A stretch of DNA of 64,000 bases from a virus. Where the stretch lies: IMG/VR virus record IMGVR_UViG_3300023199_000021, positions 1 through 64,000 of that record, one strand, 5' to 3'. This document shows positions 46,672-56,031 of the stretch, piece after piece (the first letter of the stretch is position 1; the number at the start of each line of letters is the position of its first letter). The position numbers and the translations under genes are program-made. Under the pieces are notes generated by a model. That model was not told the DNA's origin, did no database searches, and saw only the letters and a list, made by a program, of their open reading frames with translations.

Positions 46672-46924
46672 GCTTTACTACGACGGGAATCCCGCACATA
46701 CCAAAGTAGTAGACCAAGAAACCGGCGAACTTATTGAAGGTGTTGTGTCTGCACATGTAGATATCGACGCCTTTAATGGTTATGCGACGTTGGTTCTTGC
46801 AGATTTTAAAGCAGAAATCTCAGACATAGAAGTGAGAGAAGATGAAAATCCCGCAGGGGTACACGGAGCAGGAAGTTCTGGAGATAATCGAGAGAATATC
46901 GAACAGACTAGCATCGACGTTTAA
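46661..46924 (+). CDS. hypothetical protein
   Basis: 87 residues from the ATG at 46661 (GAGGAAG upstream), overlapping both neighbours. Beta-rich: VKLYYDGNPAHTKVVDQETG, GYATLVLADFKAEI. Function unknown. Confidence 0.6.
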   Translation: MRVKLYYDGNPAHTKVVDQETGELIEGVVSAHVDIDAFNGYATLVLADFKAEISDIEVREDENPAGVHGAGSSGDNRENIEQTSIDV

Positions 46925-47444
46925 GTTTGGCTATCATGAATTAGATGATATGAAACAACAAGCTGCGTTGTTCGCGTGGCAAGGACTGGACAACTATGAT
47001 GACGTGAGGCCACTCGAAAACTTTCTTTGGGTACACGTTCGCAATAGGCTCTACAACTTTAAACGTAACAACTACGCTAGACCAGACAAACCCTGTGATA
47101 ACTGCCCACTAAATGCCTATGTAAATCACGAATGTACAGCCTTCGCCAATATGATGGACTGTGAATATTATGCTAAATGGTTCGAACGTAATCAGGTCAA
47201 GAAGAACCTTATGAGTACGAAAGAGCATGATGATTACTTTGATCGTGACGACATCCCAATCGAAGACAAAATCCTTAGTAAAGAGATATACGAGTTGATC
47301 AACTCTAATATGCCTATTACTATGAGGGAAGATTGGATTAGGTATATCAATAAGGTCAAACTCCCAAAGAGCAAGAGGGAACTTCTATTCGAAAAAATCT
47401 TAGACATTTTAAAGGAGAATGGAATTGGGCCGCAAACGTGGTAA
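46842..47444 (+). CDS. sigma-like factor (possible late sigma)
   Basis: 200 residues. FGYHELDDMKQQAALFAWQG and YDDVRPLENFLWVHVRNRLY, FKRNNYARPDKPC resemble the region 2 helices of phage sigma-like proteins; CDNC/HECTAF Cys residues follow. It heads the rightward operon, suggesting control of late transcription. Overlaps both neighbours. Confidence 0.7.
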   Translation: MKIPQGYTEQEVLEIIERISNRLASTFKFGYHELDDMKQQAALFAWQGLDNYDDVRPLENFLWVHVRNRLYNFKRNNYARPDKPCDNCPLNAYVNHECTAFANMMDCEYYAKWFERNQVKKNLMSTKEHDDYFDRDDIPIEDKILSKEIYELINSNMPITMREDWIRYINKVKLPKSKRELLFEKILDILKENGIGPQTW

Positions 47445-48291
47445 GCTCTCAAAGCAGGAGCAAAACTATATTGAACAGAACTGTTTCGATCTTTCTTTGG
47501 AAGAAATCGCAAACAATCTAAACCGCACAATTGAGCCGGTTAAGAAGTACATCGACAAGAAGAATCTCAAAGCACGAGACTTGACCGATGACGAACACCT
47601 CTTAGCTACTTTACGATCCCGTTATTATTTCAAAGAGCTTGACAAGCAATTGAATGACGGAGAGATCATACTGTTCGAACATATGTGGATTGACTATTTC
47701 AAGCAATTCAACGAAGACGTTACACACACCGAGGAAATGCAAATCCTTGAAGTGATCAGAACAGAAATTCTTATCAATCGCTCGATGGAAGATCGCCAGA
47801 AGATCATGGAAAACATCGACACTCTTGAGAAGCTTATTGATGAAGAAATGAATAAGCCCACTGACTTCCAAGATACGCAGGCTCTAGCTGTGTTTCAAAC
47901 CCAACTTGGGGCTATGATCGGTAGCAAGTCATCCTATATCAATGAACACGAAAAACTTCTTACCAAGAAGGAACGATACCTGAAAGACTTGAAGGGTACT
48001 CGTGACCAACGTAAGCGTATCAGTGACGATGCCAAAACCAACTTCGGTATGTGGATGCGTCAGCTAGATAACCTTGAAATGCGTGAGAAGGAAGGCTTTG
48101 ATATGGAAGTACAGGCGATAGCTGCTGATAAAGCCCGTAAGAGATTAGCCGAGCTTCACGAATATGAAGATGGCGAAGTAGATCAGCCATTACTTAATTC
48201 CGAAACCGTAATAGACTTTGAGGATAATAAAAATGAAGACACCGAACTTCGATCTGACGAGACTAAAGACTCAGATCAAGAAAACAACTGA
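47419..48291 (+). CDS. HTH protein, candidate terminase small subunit
   Basis: 290 residues. N-terminal HTH (KLSKQEQNYIEQNCFDLSLE, IANNLNRTIEPVKKYI), a long coiled-coil middle (about residues 100-220), acidic tail. Position before terminase and this layout fit a small terminase subunit that recognises pac/cos DNA. Confidence 0.6.
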   Translation: MELGRKRGKLSKQEQNYIEQNCFDLSLEEIANNLNRTIEPVKKYIDKKNLKARDLTDDEHLLATLRSRYYFKELDKQLNDGEIILFEHMWIDYFKQFNEDVTHTEEMQILEVIRTEILINRSMEDRQKIMENIDTLEKLIDEEMNKPTDFQDTQALAVFQTQLGAMIGSKSSYINEHEKLLTKKERYLKDLKGTRDQRKRISDDAKTNFGMWMRQLDNLEMREKEGFDMEVQAIAADKARKRLAELHEYEDGEVDQPLLNSETVIDFEDNKNEDTELRSDETKDSDQENN

Positions 48292-48412
48292 CCAAAACAT
48301 CATGGTCTTTGACTATGGTCCAACCAAGAAGCTTTTGTATTTGATGTTATCTATTAAGACAGTATATATTCCTTCTCGTGTGTATCCAGAGTTTGATCCG
48401 TGGGAAAGATAA
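48233..48412 (+). CDS. small hypothetical protein
   Basis: 59 residues from the ATG at 48233 (GAGGAT upstream), overlapping the previous gene. NIMVFDYGPTKKLLYLMLSI, no family recognised. Confidence 0.6.
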   Translation: MKTPNFDLTRLKTQIKKTTDQNIMVFDYGPTKKLLYLMLSIKTVYIPSRVYPEFDPWER

Positions 48413-48418
48413 TGGGGT

Positions 48419-48555
48419 ATGTCGTTCAAGCGAGTAAAGCTTTTCAACAAAGGCGAAATTTTACACGACTACTACGTAGAGGAACTTAAAGGCATCCGGT
48501 AAGACAAACATAGTTCTTGCCGTTGGAGACTCAGCAGTATTACTAGGAACTTGCT
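48419..48555 (+). pseudogene. small gene with one extra base
   Basis: MSFKRVKLFNKGEILHDYYV, EELKGIR, stop; skipping one C near 48497 joins GKTNIVLAVGDSAVLLGTC, whose TAA overlaps the next gene's region as TAATG. A competing 24-codon frame starts at 48412. Confidence 0.45.
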
Positions 48556-48556
48556 A

Positions 48557-49630
48557 ATGATTGTTTCACCGGAAATTTATAAACTGGTCGAGCGACAAGT
48601 CGATCAATTTAAAAACTTCACATCTGGACACGTCATGAATCGCTATCCGTTAGGCGGTAGCGACTTGATTGTTCGTTTCAAGGGTCACGAAACTCAAATC
48701 TTGAAGAACATTGAACTGTTTCAAGAAAAACAAATCGTGAACGCACGCTGTAGATTGTTGGCATCGTATTTGGAAGATGCCGCTAAAATCTATCCGCAAA
48801 TCCAAGACCTTGACTTGATCATTCCTGTGTGCTTCTCAGATACATCTGACGCACCACTTCAAGATATTCCGTGTCTAGTATTCAGCAAGACGGCCTTTTC
48901 AAACAACATTCTAATTCCTTCTCCTAACAACCTCGTAGGACACTGGGAAGTAGAAACCGTAAATGCATTTGATAGTCCTATCCAAGACAAGACCGAAATG
49001 ATGTGCTTTGTAGGATCATTCACTGGCAATCTGGAAGACTTGGCAAATAACATTCGTTTGAAGCTCGCCGCACAAGCCTCGAACAGTCCAAACTACTTCT
49101 GCCGATTGATACGTCCACCGAATATGGAAGAAGAACGATTCGCAAATGTACTAGTAGAATCCAAGAAGCTGTATCCAGAATTATCAGATGATATCATTCT
49201 GAACGACGAAAAGAAGATGGGCCTTATCGACCAGTTGGAATACAAGTACCAGATTTGTGTTGACGGACATACATGTGCGTGGGCACGACTGCCTTGGCAA
49301 ATGAAAGCTAACTGTGTGCCTATTAAGATTCGCAACCACAGACACAATTGGCAAGAGTGGTTCTATCCATTGCTTCAACCTAATAAACACTTCCTAGAAG
49401 TAGACATTAGTGAAGTAGATATGGCATATGACTATCTCAACAACAATCCACAGGCTTGCAGAGATATCTCAGAGGCAGGTAAAGCTTTTGTTGATAAATA
49501 TTGCGGTCCAAAGCTTGCCTTGGATGTTTTTGTTCAAACTCTTTTACTACTTAATGAGAAACAAGATAACAAGTACCATGTAAAAGCCGAACAGGACCAG
49601 AACGGCACAGGCGATATGAGAAGGGTATAA
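48557..49630 (+). CDS. GT90/CAP10-like glycosyltransferase
   Basis: 357 residues from MIVSPEIYK. YKYQICVDGHTCAWARLPWQ, MKANCVPIKI, WFYPLLQPNKHFLEVD and AYDYLNNNPQACRDISEAGK are the C-terminal motifs of GT90 (LPS/capsule glucosyl- or xylosyltransferases). First of two sugar genes embedded in the late operon, perhaps acting on virion proteins. Confidence 0.8.
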   Translation: MIVSPEIYKLVERQVDQFKNFTSGHVMNRYPLGGSDLIVRFKGHETQILKNIELFQEKQIVNARCRLLASYLEDAAKIYPQIQDLDLIIPVCFSDTSDAPLQDIPCLVFSKTAFSNNILIPSPNNLVGHWEVETVNAFDSPIQDKTEMMCFVGSFTGNLEDLANNIRLKLAAQASNSPNYFCRLIRPPNMEEERFANVLVESKKLYPELSDDIILNDEKKMGLIDQLEYKYQICVDGHTCAWARLPWQMKANCVPIKIRNHRHNWQEWFYPLLQPNKHFLEVDISEVDMAYDYLNNNPQACRDISEAGKAFVDKYCGPKLALDVFVQTLLLLNEKQDNKYHVKAEQDQNGTGDMRRV

Positions 49631-49631
49631 A

Positions 49632-50786
49632 ATGAAGAAAACCGCATTAGTTACTGGAATCACCGGACAAGATGGTTCATATTTGGCCGAGCTATTGATT
49701 GAAAAGGGCTACAATGTTATTGGGCTAGTAAGACGTACTAGTACAAATAACACTAGTCGAATTCAACATATTTTGTCGAGTGACCAGCTAGAACTAGTAG
49801 AAGGCGAAATTTCTGACTCAGGATCGGTGTATTCTATAATAGAAGTTTACAAGCCAGATGAAGTTTACAATTTGGCTGCACAATCTCATGTTGGCACTTC
49901 TTTCGAGCAACCGGAATATACGTTTCAGGTTGACGCAATAGGACCGCTTAATTTTTTGCAGGCAATCAGAAGACATTCTCCTGACAGTAGATTCTATCAG
50001 GCTTCAACTAGTGAGCTTTTTGGAAAGAACTTTACTGAACGATCAGGCTTGTTCGACGGTCGTACATCAAAGAAATTCCAAGACGAGGAAACTATGTTTA
50101 TGCCTCAATCGCCCTATGCAGCGGCTAAACTAGCTGCTCATAATCTAGTGCGTATTTATCGTGATGGTTACGGCCTACACGCATCATGTGGCATCTTGTT
50201 TAATCATGAGAGTGAGAGACGTGGTGAGAATTTTGTCACACGTAAGATTACTAAGTGGATTGGAGATTTTCGTAGATGGTCAATAGATCATTTCATTAAG
50301 GATTTCGATATGCAGTCTGATGAAGATAACACGGCAATTCGTTTTATGGATAACGTAATCATCGGCTATAACAAAAGCAAGCGTTTCGGTCCTCCATTTC
50401 CAAAACTAAGACTAGGTAATCTTGACGCTTATCGTGATTGGGGTCATGCGGAAGACTATGTTCGTGCTATGTGGCTTATGCTACAGCAGGACACTCCAGA
50501 CGATTATGTAATCGCTACTGGTGAAACTCATTCAGTCCGTGACTTTTTACGAGAGGCTTTCAATGAAATTGGTATTCAGAACTTTGAACCATTTGTTGTT
50601 ATCGACCCTAAGTTTTATCGCCCCGCAGAGGTTGAATTCCTATGCGGTTGTCCTGATAAAGCGAAGGATCAGCTAGGTTGGGAACCGAAGGTTTCGTTTA
50701 AAGAACTAGTAACACGTATGGTTCGGAGAGATATTCATGGGCAAAAAAAGACCCCACAAACCCTACAGCAAGAGACAATACTATAA
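49632..50786 (+). CDS. gmd: GDP-mannose 4,6-dehydratase
   Basis: 384 residues. ALVTGITGQDGSYLAELLIE (NAD site), VRRTSTNNTSRIQHI, YNLAAQSHVGTSF, STSELFG, PQSPYAAAKLAAHNLVR (catalytic Tyr-x3-Lys), LFNHESERRGENFVTRKIT. Makes GDP-4-keto-6-deoxymannose, precursor of fucose, rhamnose or perosamine-type sugars. The C-terminal end overlaps the HNH gene. Confidence 0.93.
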   Translation: MKKTALVTGITGQDGSYLAELLIEKGYNVIGLVRRTSTNNTSRIQHILSSDQLELVEGEISDSGSVYSIIEVYKPDEVYNLAAQSHVGTSFEQPEYTFQVDAIGPLNFLQAIRRHSPDSRFYQASTSELFGKNFTERSGLFDGRTSKKFQDEETMFMPQSPYAAAKLAAHNLVRIYRDGYGLHASCGILFNHESERRGENFVTRKITKWIGDFRRWSIDHFIKDFDMQSDEDNTAIRFMDNVIIGYNKSKRFGPPFPKLRLGNLDAYRDWGHAEDYVRAMWLMLQQDTPDDYVIATGETHSVRDFLREAFNEIGIQNFEPFVVIDPKFYRPAEVEFLCGCPDKAKDQLGWEPKVSFKELVTRMVRRDIHGQKKTPQTLQQETIL

Positions 50787-51111
50787 ATCCAAAAAAAGAG
50801 CATTTCGCAACAGTAGAGACTTCAATAGTCCTGAGTACTCTAAGTGGCGAGAAGACATAAAGAAGCGAGACAACTACACCTGCCAATGGCCGGGGTGTCT
50901 ATCCAGAAAGCAAATACAAGTTCACCATATCAAGACTTGGGCCAAATATCCCGGTCTTAGATTTGTAAGTGTTAACGGTATCACGCTTTGCCGCAAATGT
51001 CATGATTCAATTAAAGGGAAAGAGGTCGATTACGAGTCCTTCTTCCTGAAATTGTTAGAATGGCAGATGCTTGACAAGATTAAAAAATACAACGAGAACA
51101 AGAACAAATAA
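50737..51111 (+). CDS. HNH endonuclease, packaging-associated type
   Basis: 124 residues. Basic N-terminus, CQWPGC, IQVHHIKTWAKYPGLRFVSV, ITLCRKCHDSIKGKE: a zinc HNH fold. HNH proteins just before terminase often nick concatemers in packaging. Located 1 kb before terL. Confidence 0.85.
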   Translation: MGKKRPHKPYSKRQYYKSKKRAFRNSRDFNSPEYSKWREDIKKRDNYTCQWPGCLSRKQIQVHHIKTWAKYPGLRFVSVNGITLCRKCHDSIKGKEVDYESFFLKLLEWQMLDKIKKYNENKNK

Positions 51112-51416
51112 TGTACAAGTACAGAGCAAAAGTACTCCGGGTCGTCGATGGAGATACTGTTGACTTGGAGATTGACCTTGGTTTTAATATCAAGACTAAA
51201 AAGATCAGAAGCTGACTTTTAAATGTCGATACGCCTGAGCGGGGCCACGAAGATTGGGCCTTCGCTACTTGTTGTTTTGCTGACCTTCTTACGGACATTC
51301 AAGACGAAGAAGGTTATATTATCGTCTAAACTTCCAAGACAGATAAGTATGGTAGATGGTTAGTGTACTTTGAAGGTGTTAACGAGGAACTTGCAAAGAG
51401 ATGGCCCTATGTGTGA
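51111..51416 (+). pseudogene. SNase-like nuclease with two in-frame stops
   Basis: 102 codons in one frame; ATG overlaps the HNH stop. AKVLRVVDGDTVDLEIDLGF, then TGA (51213) where the catalytic Arg before LLNVDTPERG belongs, AFAT, then TAA (51327), TSKTDKYGRWLVYFEG. Thermonuclease family; not functional as read. Confidence 0.65.
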
Positions 51417-51642
51417 TTTCAGAGGACCGCCTAGTGCGGTGAAAAACTTAGATACGGGTGAGATTATTACCATTGATCAAGTAGATCAAGTAAAACAGGC
51501 CAATGGTACTGATTACGATCATCCCGATCTATACGGACCAAAGATTAAGGACGTTACTGAACCAGGATTATATCATATCTGTGCTACCGGAGCTTTCTAT
51601 GCTTACTTTGATGATCCCACTAGATACGAGTTTATTCGATGA
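51409..51642 (+). CDS. hypothetical protein
   Basis: 77 residues from the ATG at 51409, start MCDFRGPPSAVKNLDTGEII. Overlaps the SNase remnant and the ERCC4 gene. Function unknown. Confidence 0.6.
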   Translation: MCDFRGPPSAVKNLDTGEIITIDQVDQVKQANGTDYDHPDLYGPKIKDVTEPGLYHICATGAFYAYFDDPTRYEFIR

Positions 51643-52118
51643 ACGACAAATTCACAGTCATTCGAGATACAAGAGAGAAACCGGCATTTGGCTGGTCTTT
51701 TGAGCCCGATGCGTATTGCGAAGGTACAATCGTACAAAAGGTTGATACCGGAGACTATACCATTGGGGGTCTGGAAGACTACGTTTGCATTGAACGTAAA
51801 CAGTCGATTGATGAGTTCGCACGCAATTGCGTAGAAAAAAGGTGGCAGGACTGCATGAGGCGTATGTCCGAGTGCCGTTTCTCTTTTATTCTTTTTGAAT
51901 TTTCTTGGGACGATGTAGATAACTATCCAGCATCAGCCAAAGTCCCCAAACGAGTTAAAAACAAGTTACGAATACCTGTTAAATATATCAGGAAAGTAAT
52001 CCACACAGCTAGGGATCAATACGGCATCCGTGTACTAGCGTGTGACAATAGGATCAAAGCGGAGCAGGTTGCATACCGAATTTTGAGAAAAGCACATGAG
52101 TTACACTTACGACGTTGA
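51639..52118 (+). CDS. ERCC4-type nuclease
   Basis: 159 residues. VIRDTREKPAFGW, KVDTGDYTIGGLEDYVCIER and RKQSIDEFA give the XPF/MUS81 nuclease signature (D, GDY, ERK). Likely cuts branched DNA before packaging, as other phage resolvases do. ATGA-type overlap with neighbours, directly before terL. Confidence 0.85.
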   Translation: MNDKFTVIRDTREKPAFGWSFEPDAYCEGTIVQKVDTGDYTIGGLEDYVCIERKQSIDEFARNCVEKRWQDCMRRMSECRFSFILFEFSWDDVDNYPASAKVPKRVKNKLRIPVKYIRKVIHTARDQYGIRVLACDNRIKAEQVAYRILRKAHELHLRR

Positions 52119-55100
52119 ATCCTATGATTACGCTTGGTTACGCTTAAAGCAAGAAGACGTAAAAGATATCCAGAACCCATTGCTAGAACTGGGCGAGTGG
52201 GAACAGGAGAATTTTCATCTTCATGTTTTAAAAATCCTGCGTAACCCTAAATACATACACTGGACAATAAAGCACATACTCAACATAGACCTGTTATCCG
52301 AACAAGTGGTAATTATGCAGGAGCTATGGACGAAATCATTCCCGATGTATATCGCTTCTCGTGGTTTCGGAAAGAGTTTCTTATTGGCTGTTTATGCTAC
52401 TTTACGATGTTTACTAATCCCCGGTTCGAAGATAGTAATCGTAGGTGCAGCCTTCCGACAGTCCAAGGTGATCTTTGAATACATGGACGTAATTTGGAGA
52501 AATGCTCCAATCCTACGCAGTCTATGTAATGACGCCAGTGGTCCTAGACGTGATGTTGACCGTTGTACTCTGAAAGTGAACGATAGCTGGACTATCGCTG
52601 TTCCATTGGGTGACGGTAACAAGATTCGTGGTCTTCGTGCCCACACTATTATCGCTGACGAGTTCAACTCTATTCCAGTTGAAATTTATGAAACCGTTGT
52701 TACTGGTTTTGCTTCTGTATCTAAAGACCCAACAGGTAACGTGAAGAATGCCGCTAAGCGTAAGGCTATGAAAGAAGACGGTGTATGGAGTGATCAACAG
52801 GAGGTTAGATACCAAGAGCGTCATAAGAACCAATCCATCCTTTCTGGTACAGCCGGTTATGGCTTTGAGCCATATGCCGATTACTGGCGTAAGTACAAAC
52901 TTACTATCAATAGTAAAGGGGACATGTCTAAAGTAACTCGCGAAAATGGCGACGATATAGGAGACGACATTCCCGATTACATGAAGCGTTTGAATTGGGA
53001 GGAATTCTCAATTATCCGTATTCCTTATGAGCTGATTCCCGAAGGGTTTATGGATGACCAACAGGTATCACGTTCTCGTGCCACTATGCATAGCGGTATT
53101 TATCTTATGGAGTACGGAGCATGCAAAGACCCTAATACCCTTATCACTACAGACAAGGGCGTTAAAAAAATAATAGACGTAGAGGTTGGAGACTTGGTTT
53201 TAACTCACAAAGGTAGGTTTCGCAAAGTAACCAAGAAGCTTTTTAGAAGATTTAGAGATAATATCGTTCGATATAGAACTCTTGGATATAATAAAAGTGT
53301 TGGGGTTACGCCAAACCATCCCTATTGGACAGACGAAGATAACTTTAAACAGATTGGATCTAGTCTTACCAAGACAAGCCTTGTAAATTTAAACGAGCTT
53401 AGTGGTAGACCATCTTTTTGTGTTGAAGATGTATGTACTGATATTTTAGAAACTTTAGATGGTTTTAAATTTTACCCTAAAGGTAGCCAGTCTCGTGTTG
53501 GTTTAAAAGAACAAAGGGTTATTCGAAATAATATATGTGGATATAGTAGTCTTCAATTGTCTGAAAGGTTTGATATATCTCAGTCTTCTGTTGTTCGTAT
53601 ACAAAATAATAAAAATGTACCTAAAAACAGCATACCTACCAATATTGAACTAAACTATGATTTTGGTTTAATAGTTGGGTATTATGCCGCCGAGGGTTTT
53701 ATAGGTGTAGACGGTAGACAGGTAGAGTTTGCATTAGACGGACATAAAGATACGGAATATCAAAAACAACTTTTGGAAGCCATCTTTAACGTTTTTGGAT
53801 TTCATGGCAAATCTTATATTAAAGATAAAAATACTATTTCTATAGCTATAAATAGCAGATTAGTATCAGAGGTTATGAAGTTTGTTTGTCCGGGTCTGTC
53901 TGAAGATAAACTAATTAATCACGATATTCTTTTCTCTAACGAAAAGTTTCTAAAAGGGGTAGTCGAAGGCTATTGGAATGGAGACGGACATATTAGGGAT
54001 TCTGGAGCCTTTGTACATTGTATTAATCAATCTCTTTTAAATCAAATTAGACTATGTTTATCATATTTTAATATATCTTCTTCATTAATGGATGGATCTC
54101 AAGACAATGATTTTCATTTAAAAATTACTGGAGATAATTTTAGAAATTTTATTGCAGAGTTTTATGGAGAAATTATTAGTTCTTCTTCTAGAAAACAAAA
54201 TATAATCAACGATGGCTGTAAAACAGAATTACCAATAACAGAGTCGTACTTAGATAAATATGATGGCTTTGTTTATAACTTAGAGGTTGAAGAAGACAAT
54301 TCCTATTCTGGTCTAAATGCAACTGTTCATAATTGTTTCGCTAAAGACTCTCAAGGATTTTTCAAACGTACTCTAATTGAATCATGTGTAGCTCACGAGG
54401 CCAATATAGGTAAAGACTCGTGGCCTCTATACTGTCACCAGCCGTTCGACGTAGTTACGCGAGGGCGATCCGACAGGAAATACGTCTTTGGGATTGACCC
54501 CGCTTCTGAGGTAGACAATTTTGCTATCATCATACTTGAGTTGCATCAAAGTCACCAGAGGCTCGTTTATTCTTGGACGACTAACAAGAAAGACTTTCAG
54601 ACACGTAAGAAACTGGGCCTCACAGAGATAGACGATTACTATAGCTTCTGTGTGCGTAAGATACGTGATCTGATGCAGATGTTCCCATGCGTGCGTATCG
54701 GTATTGACTCCCAAGGCGGTGGTTATCAAATTGCCGAAGGTTTGCGTGACCCAGATAAGATGCGTGAAGAACTGAACGAACAACCAATTCTTGAAATCAT
54801 TGAAGAAGGTAAGGAAAAAGATACTAACCGTCTACCGGGACTTCATATTCTTGAGTTTATCAATTTTGCTAGTGCAGACTGGACTTCTCAAGCTAACCAC
54901 GGTCTACGTAAGGATATGGAGGACAAGTTCTTCTTGTTCCCACGTTTCGACCAGCTAACTCTGGGTATGATCTCAGCCCAAGATGAAATCAGGTTTAAAG
55001 AACTTAAGAAGCAGATTGGAGATAGTGCTGATCTCAAATTGTACGACACGTTGGAGGATGTTGTAATGGATATTGAAGATTTAAAAATGGAACTTTCCAC

Positions 55101-55398
55101 TATTATGGTTACTCGTACAGCATCGGGGCGTGAGAAATTTGATACTCCAGAGATTAAGTTAGGTATAGGCAAGAAGGGTCGTATGCGTAAAGACCGTTAC
55201 TCTGCCTTGGTTATCGCTAACATGATAGCTCGATCTATGCACAGAGAAATTCCTCCTAACCCAACATATAATGTGGTTGGTAGGGTAGCTCAAAGTATTG
55301 ATAAGGGAAAAGACAAGGGTAAAATGTATTATGGGCAAGAGTGGGCTGCTGGATATGGTTCCCATGCCGTAACCGTAGTAAGAAGAAATGTCTTTTAA
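52096..55398 (+). CDS. terL: terminase large subunit with intein
   Basis: 1100 codons; 696 residues after splicing. ATPase: Walker A SRGFGKS (88-94), Walker B TIIADEF (184-190). Nuclease domain after the intein: VFGIDPASEVDNFAIIILE, VRIGIDSQGGGYQIAEGL, and later acidic residues. It cuts and pumps DNA into the prohead. The intein is inserted between Ala342 and Cys747. Confidence 0.93.
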   Translation: MSYTYDVESYDYAWLRLKQEDVKDIQNPLLELGEWEQENFHLHVLKILRNPKYIHWTIKHILNIDLLSEQVVIMQELWTKSFPMYIASRGFGKSFLLAVYATLRCLLIPGSKIVIVGAAFRQSKVIFEYMDVIWRNAPILRSLCNDASGPRRDVDRCTLKVNDSWTIAVPLGDGNKIRGLRAHTIIADEFNSIPVEIYETVVTGFASVSKDPTGNVKNAAKRKAMKEDGVWSDQQEVRYQERHKNQSILSGTAGYGFEPYADYWRKYKLTINSKGDMSKVTRENGDDIGDDIPDYMKRLNWEEFSIIRIPYELIPEGFMDDQQVSRSRATMHSGIYLMEYGACKDPNTLITTDKGVKKIIDVEVGDLVLTHKGRFRKVTKKLFRRFRDNIVRYRTLGYNKSVGVTPNHPYWTDEDNFKQIGSSLTKTSLVNLNELSGRPSFCVEDVCTDILETLDGFKFYPKGSQSRVGLKEQRVIRNNICGYSSLQLSERFDISQSSVVRIQNNKNVPKNSIPTNIELNYDFGLIVGYYAAEGFIGVDGRQVEFALDGHKDTEYQKQLLEAIFNVFGFHGKSYIKDKNTISIAINSRLVSEVMKFVCPGLSEDKLINHDILFSNEKFLKGVVEGYWNGDGHIRDSGAFVHCINQSLLNQIRLCLSYFNISSSLMDGSQDNDFHLKITGDNFRNFIAEFYGEIISSSSRKQNIINDGCKTELPITESYLDKYDGFVYNLEVEEDNSYSGLNATVHNCFAKDSQGFFKRTLIESCVAHEANIGKDSWPLYCHQPFDVVTRGRSDRKYVFGIDPASEVDNFAIIILELHQSHQRLVYSWTTNKKDFQTRKKLGLTEIDDYYSFCVRKIRDLMQMFPCVRIGIDSQGGGYQIAEGLRDPDKMREELNEQPILEIIEEGKEKDTNRLPGLHILEFINFASADWTSQANHGLRKDMEDKFFLFPRFDQLTLGMISAQDEIRFKELKKQIGDSADLKLYDTLEDVVMDIEDLKMELSTIMVTRTASGREKFDTPEIKLGIGKKGRMRKDRYSALVIANMIARSMHREIPPNPTYNVVGRVAQSIDKGKDKGKMYYGQEWAAGYGSHAVTVVRRNVF
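53122..54333 (+). mobile_element. intein with LAGLIDADG endonuclease
   Basis: 404 codons from Cys343 to Asn746. Block A CKDPNTLITTDKGVKKI, block B VGVTPNHPYW (T-x-x-H), two dodecapeptide motifs LIVGYYAAEGFIG and VVEGYWNGDGHIRD, block G ending VHN before Cys747. All splicing residues are present, so self-splicing and homing look possible. AT-richer codon use than the flanking exteins supports horizontal gain. Confidence 0.93.
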
Positions 55399-55460
55399 TA
55401 CCCATTGGTGTATAAATCAATAGGTATTGATCTTACCGATTATTTTGGAGATAAAATAAA

Positions 55461-56024
55461 ATGAATTTCGTAATCAATAAAAACCTAGACCCTGATTGTG
55501 CTTGCTTATGCGTAACAGAGTCTAACCCTTCCGGTATCGGTATCTGTTACAAGCCCTTAAGGATCGAAACCTTTGGTGGTCCGATCACTAGTCCTAATCC
55601 TAACACCGACCGTGTTTGTGTCAAAGTTTATGGAGACTTTGCAGCTTGCCAAGGGGGTCAAACGGTTACTTGCGATCAGGTAAGTGGTGTTATGAGCATC
55701 GGTATCGCTGGACCTAGAGGAACCATTGAAGTAACAGGAAATCCTATTCCAATTAAGGCACCTCCGGACACGAGAGCGGCTAGTCTTTGTACCTTCTCTA
55801 AAACCATGTGTTTCAATATCACTAGTGGCGATGCCGCATTTGAAGGACCGGGAAATGGTGGTAAAAATAATTCCGGCAGAGGCGGCGGTCGAGGCCGAGT
55901 AACCATTATTGATCCGAACGATGGTATATTTACTCAAGAAGAATTCACTAACACTCAAACTATGGCTAGTGGTGAAGTTGGTGATGGTATTGCCCAAGAC
56001 AAAGTATTAGAACTACCAGAGTAG
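55461..56024 (+). CDS. Cys-rich structural-type protein
   Basis: 187 residues with many paired Cys in the first third (DCACLCV, CVKVYG, ACQGGQTVTC) and a Gly/Asn-rich hinge (about residues 130-147). Between terL and portal. Ends with TAG seven bases before the portal ATG, showing TAG is a real stop here. Confidence 0.65.
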   Translation: MNFVINKNLDPDCACLCVTESNPSGIGICYKPLRIETFGGPITSPNPNTDRVCVKVYGDFAACQGGQTVTCDQVSGVMSIGIAGPRGTIEVTGNPIPIKAPPDTRAASLCTFSKTMCFNITSGDAAFEGPGNGGKNNSGRGGGRGRVTIIDPNDGIFTQEEFTNTQTMASGEVGDGIAQDKVLELPE

Positions 56025-56031
56025 GTCCATA

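Noticed and set aside
55557-55997. Minus-strand frame opposite the Cys-rich structural gene
   Set aside because: Antisense frame in a strictly rightward operon with no promoter or ribosome site.
38183-56024. Reassignment of TAG (or another stop) as a sense codon
   Set aside because: In-frame stops of all three kinds occur only in accessory genes. TAG properly ends the gene at 56024 just before the portal start, and no tRNA with a matching anticodon was found in the window.
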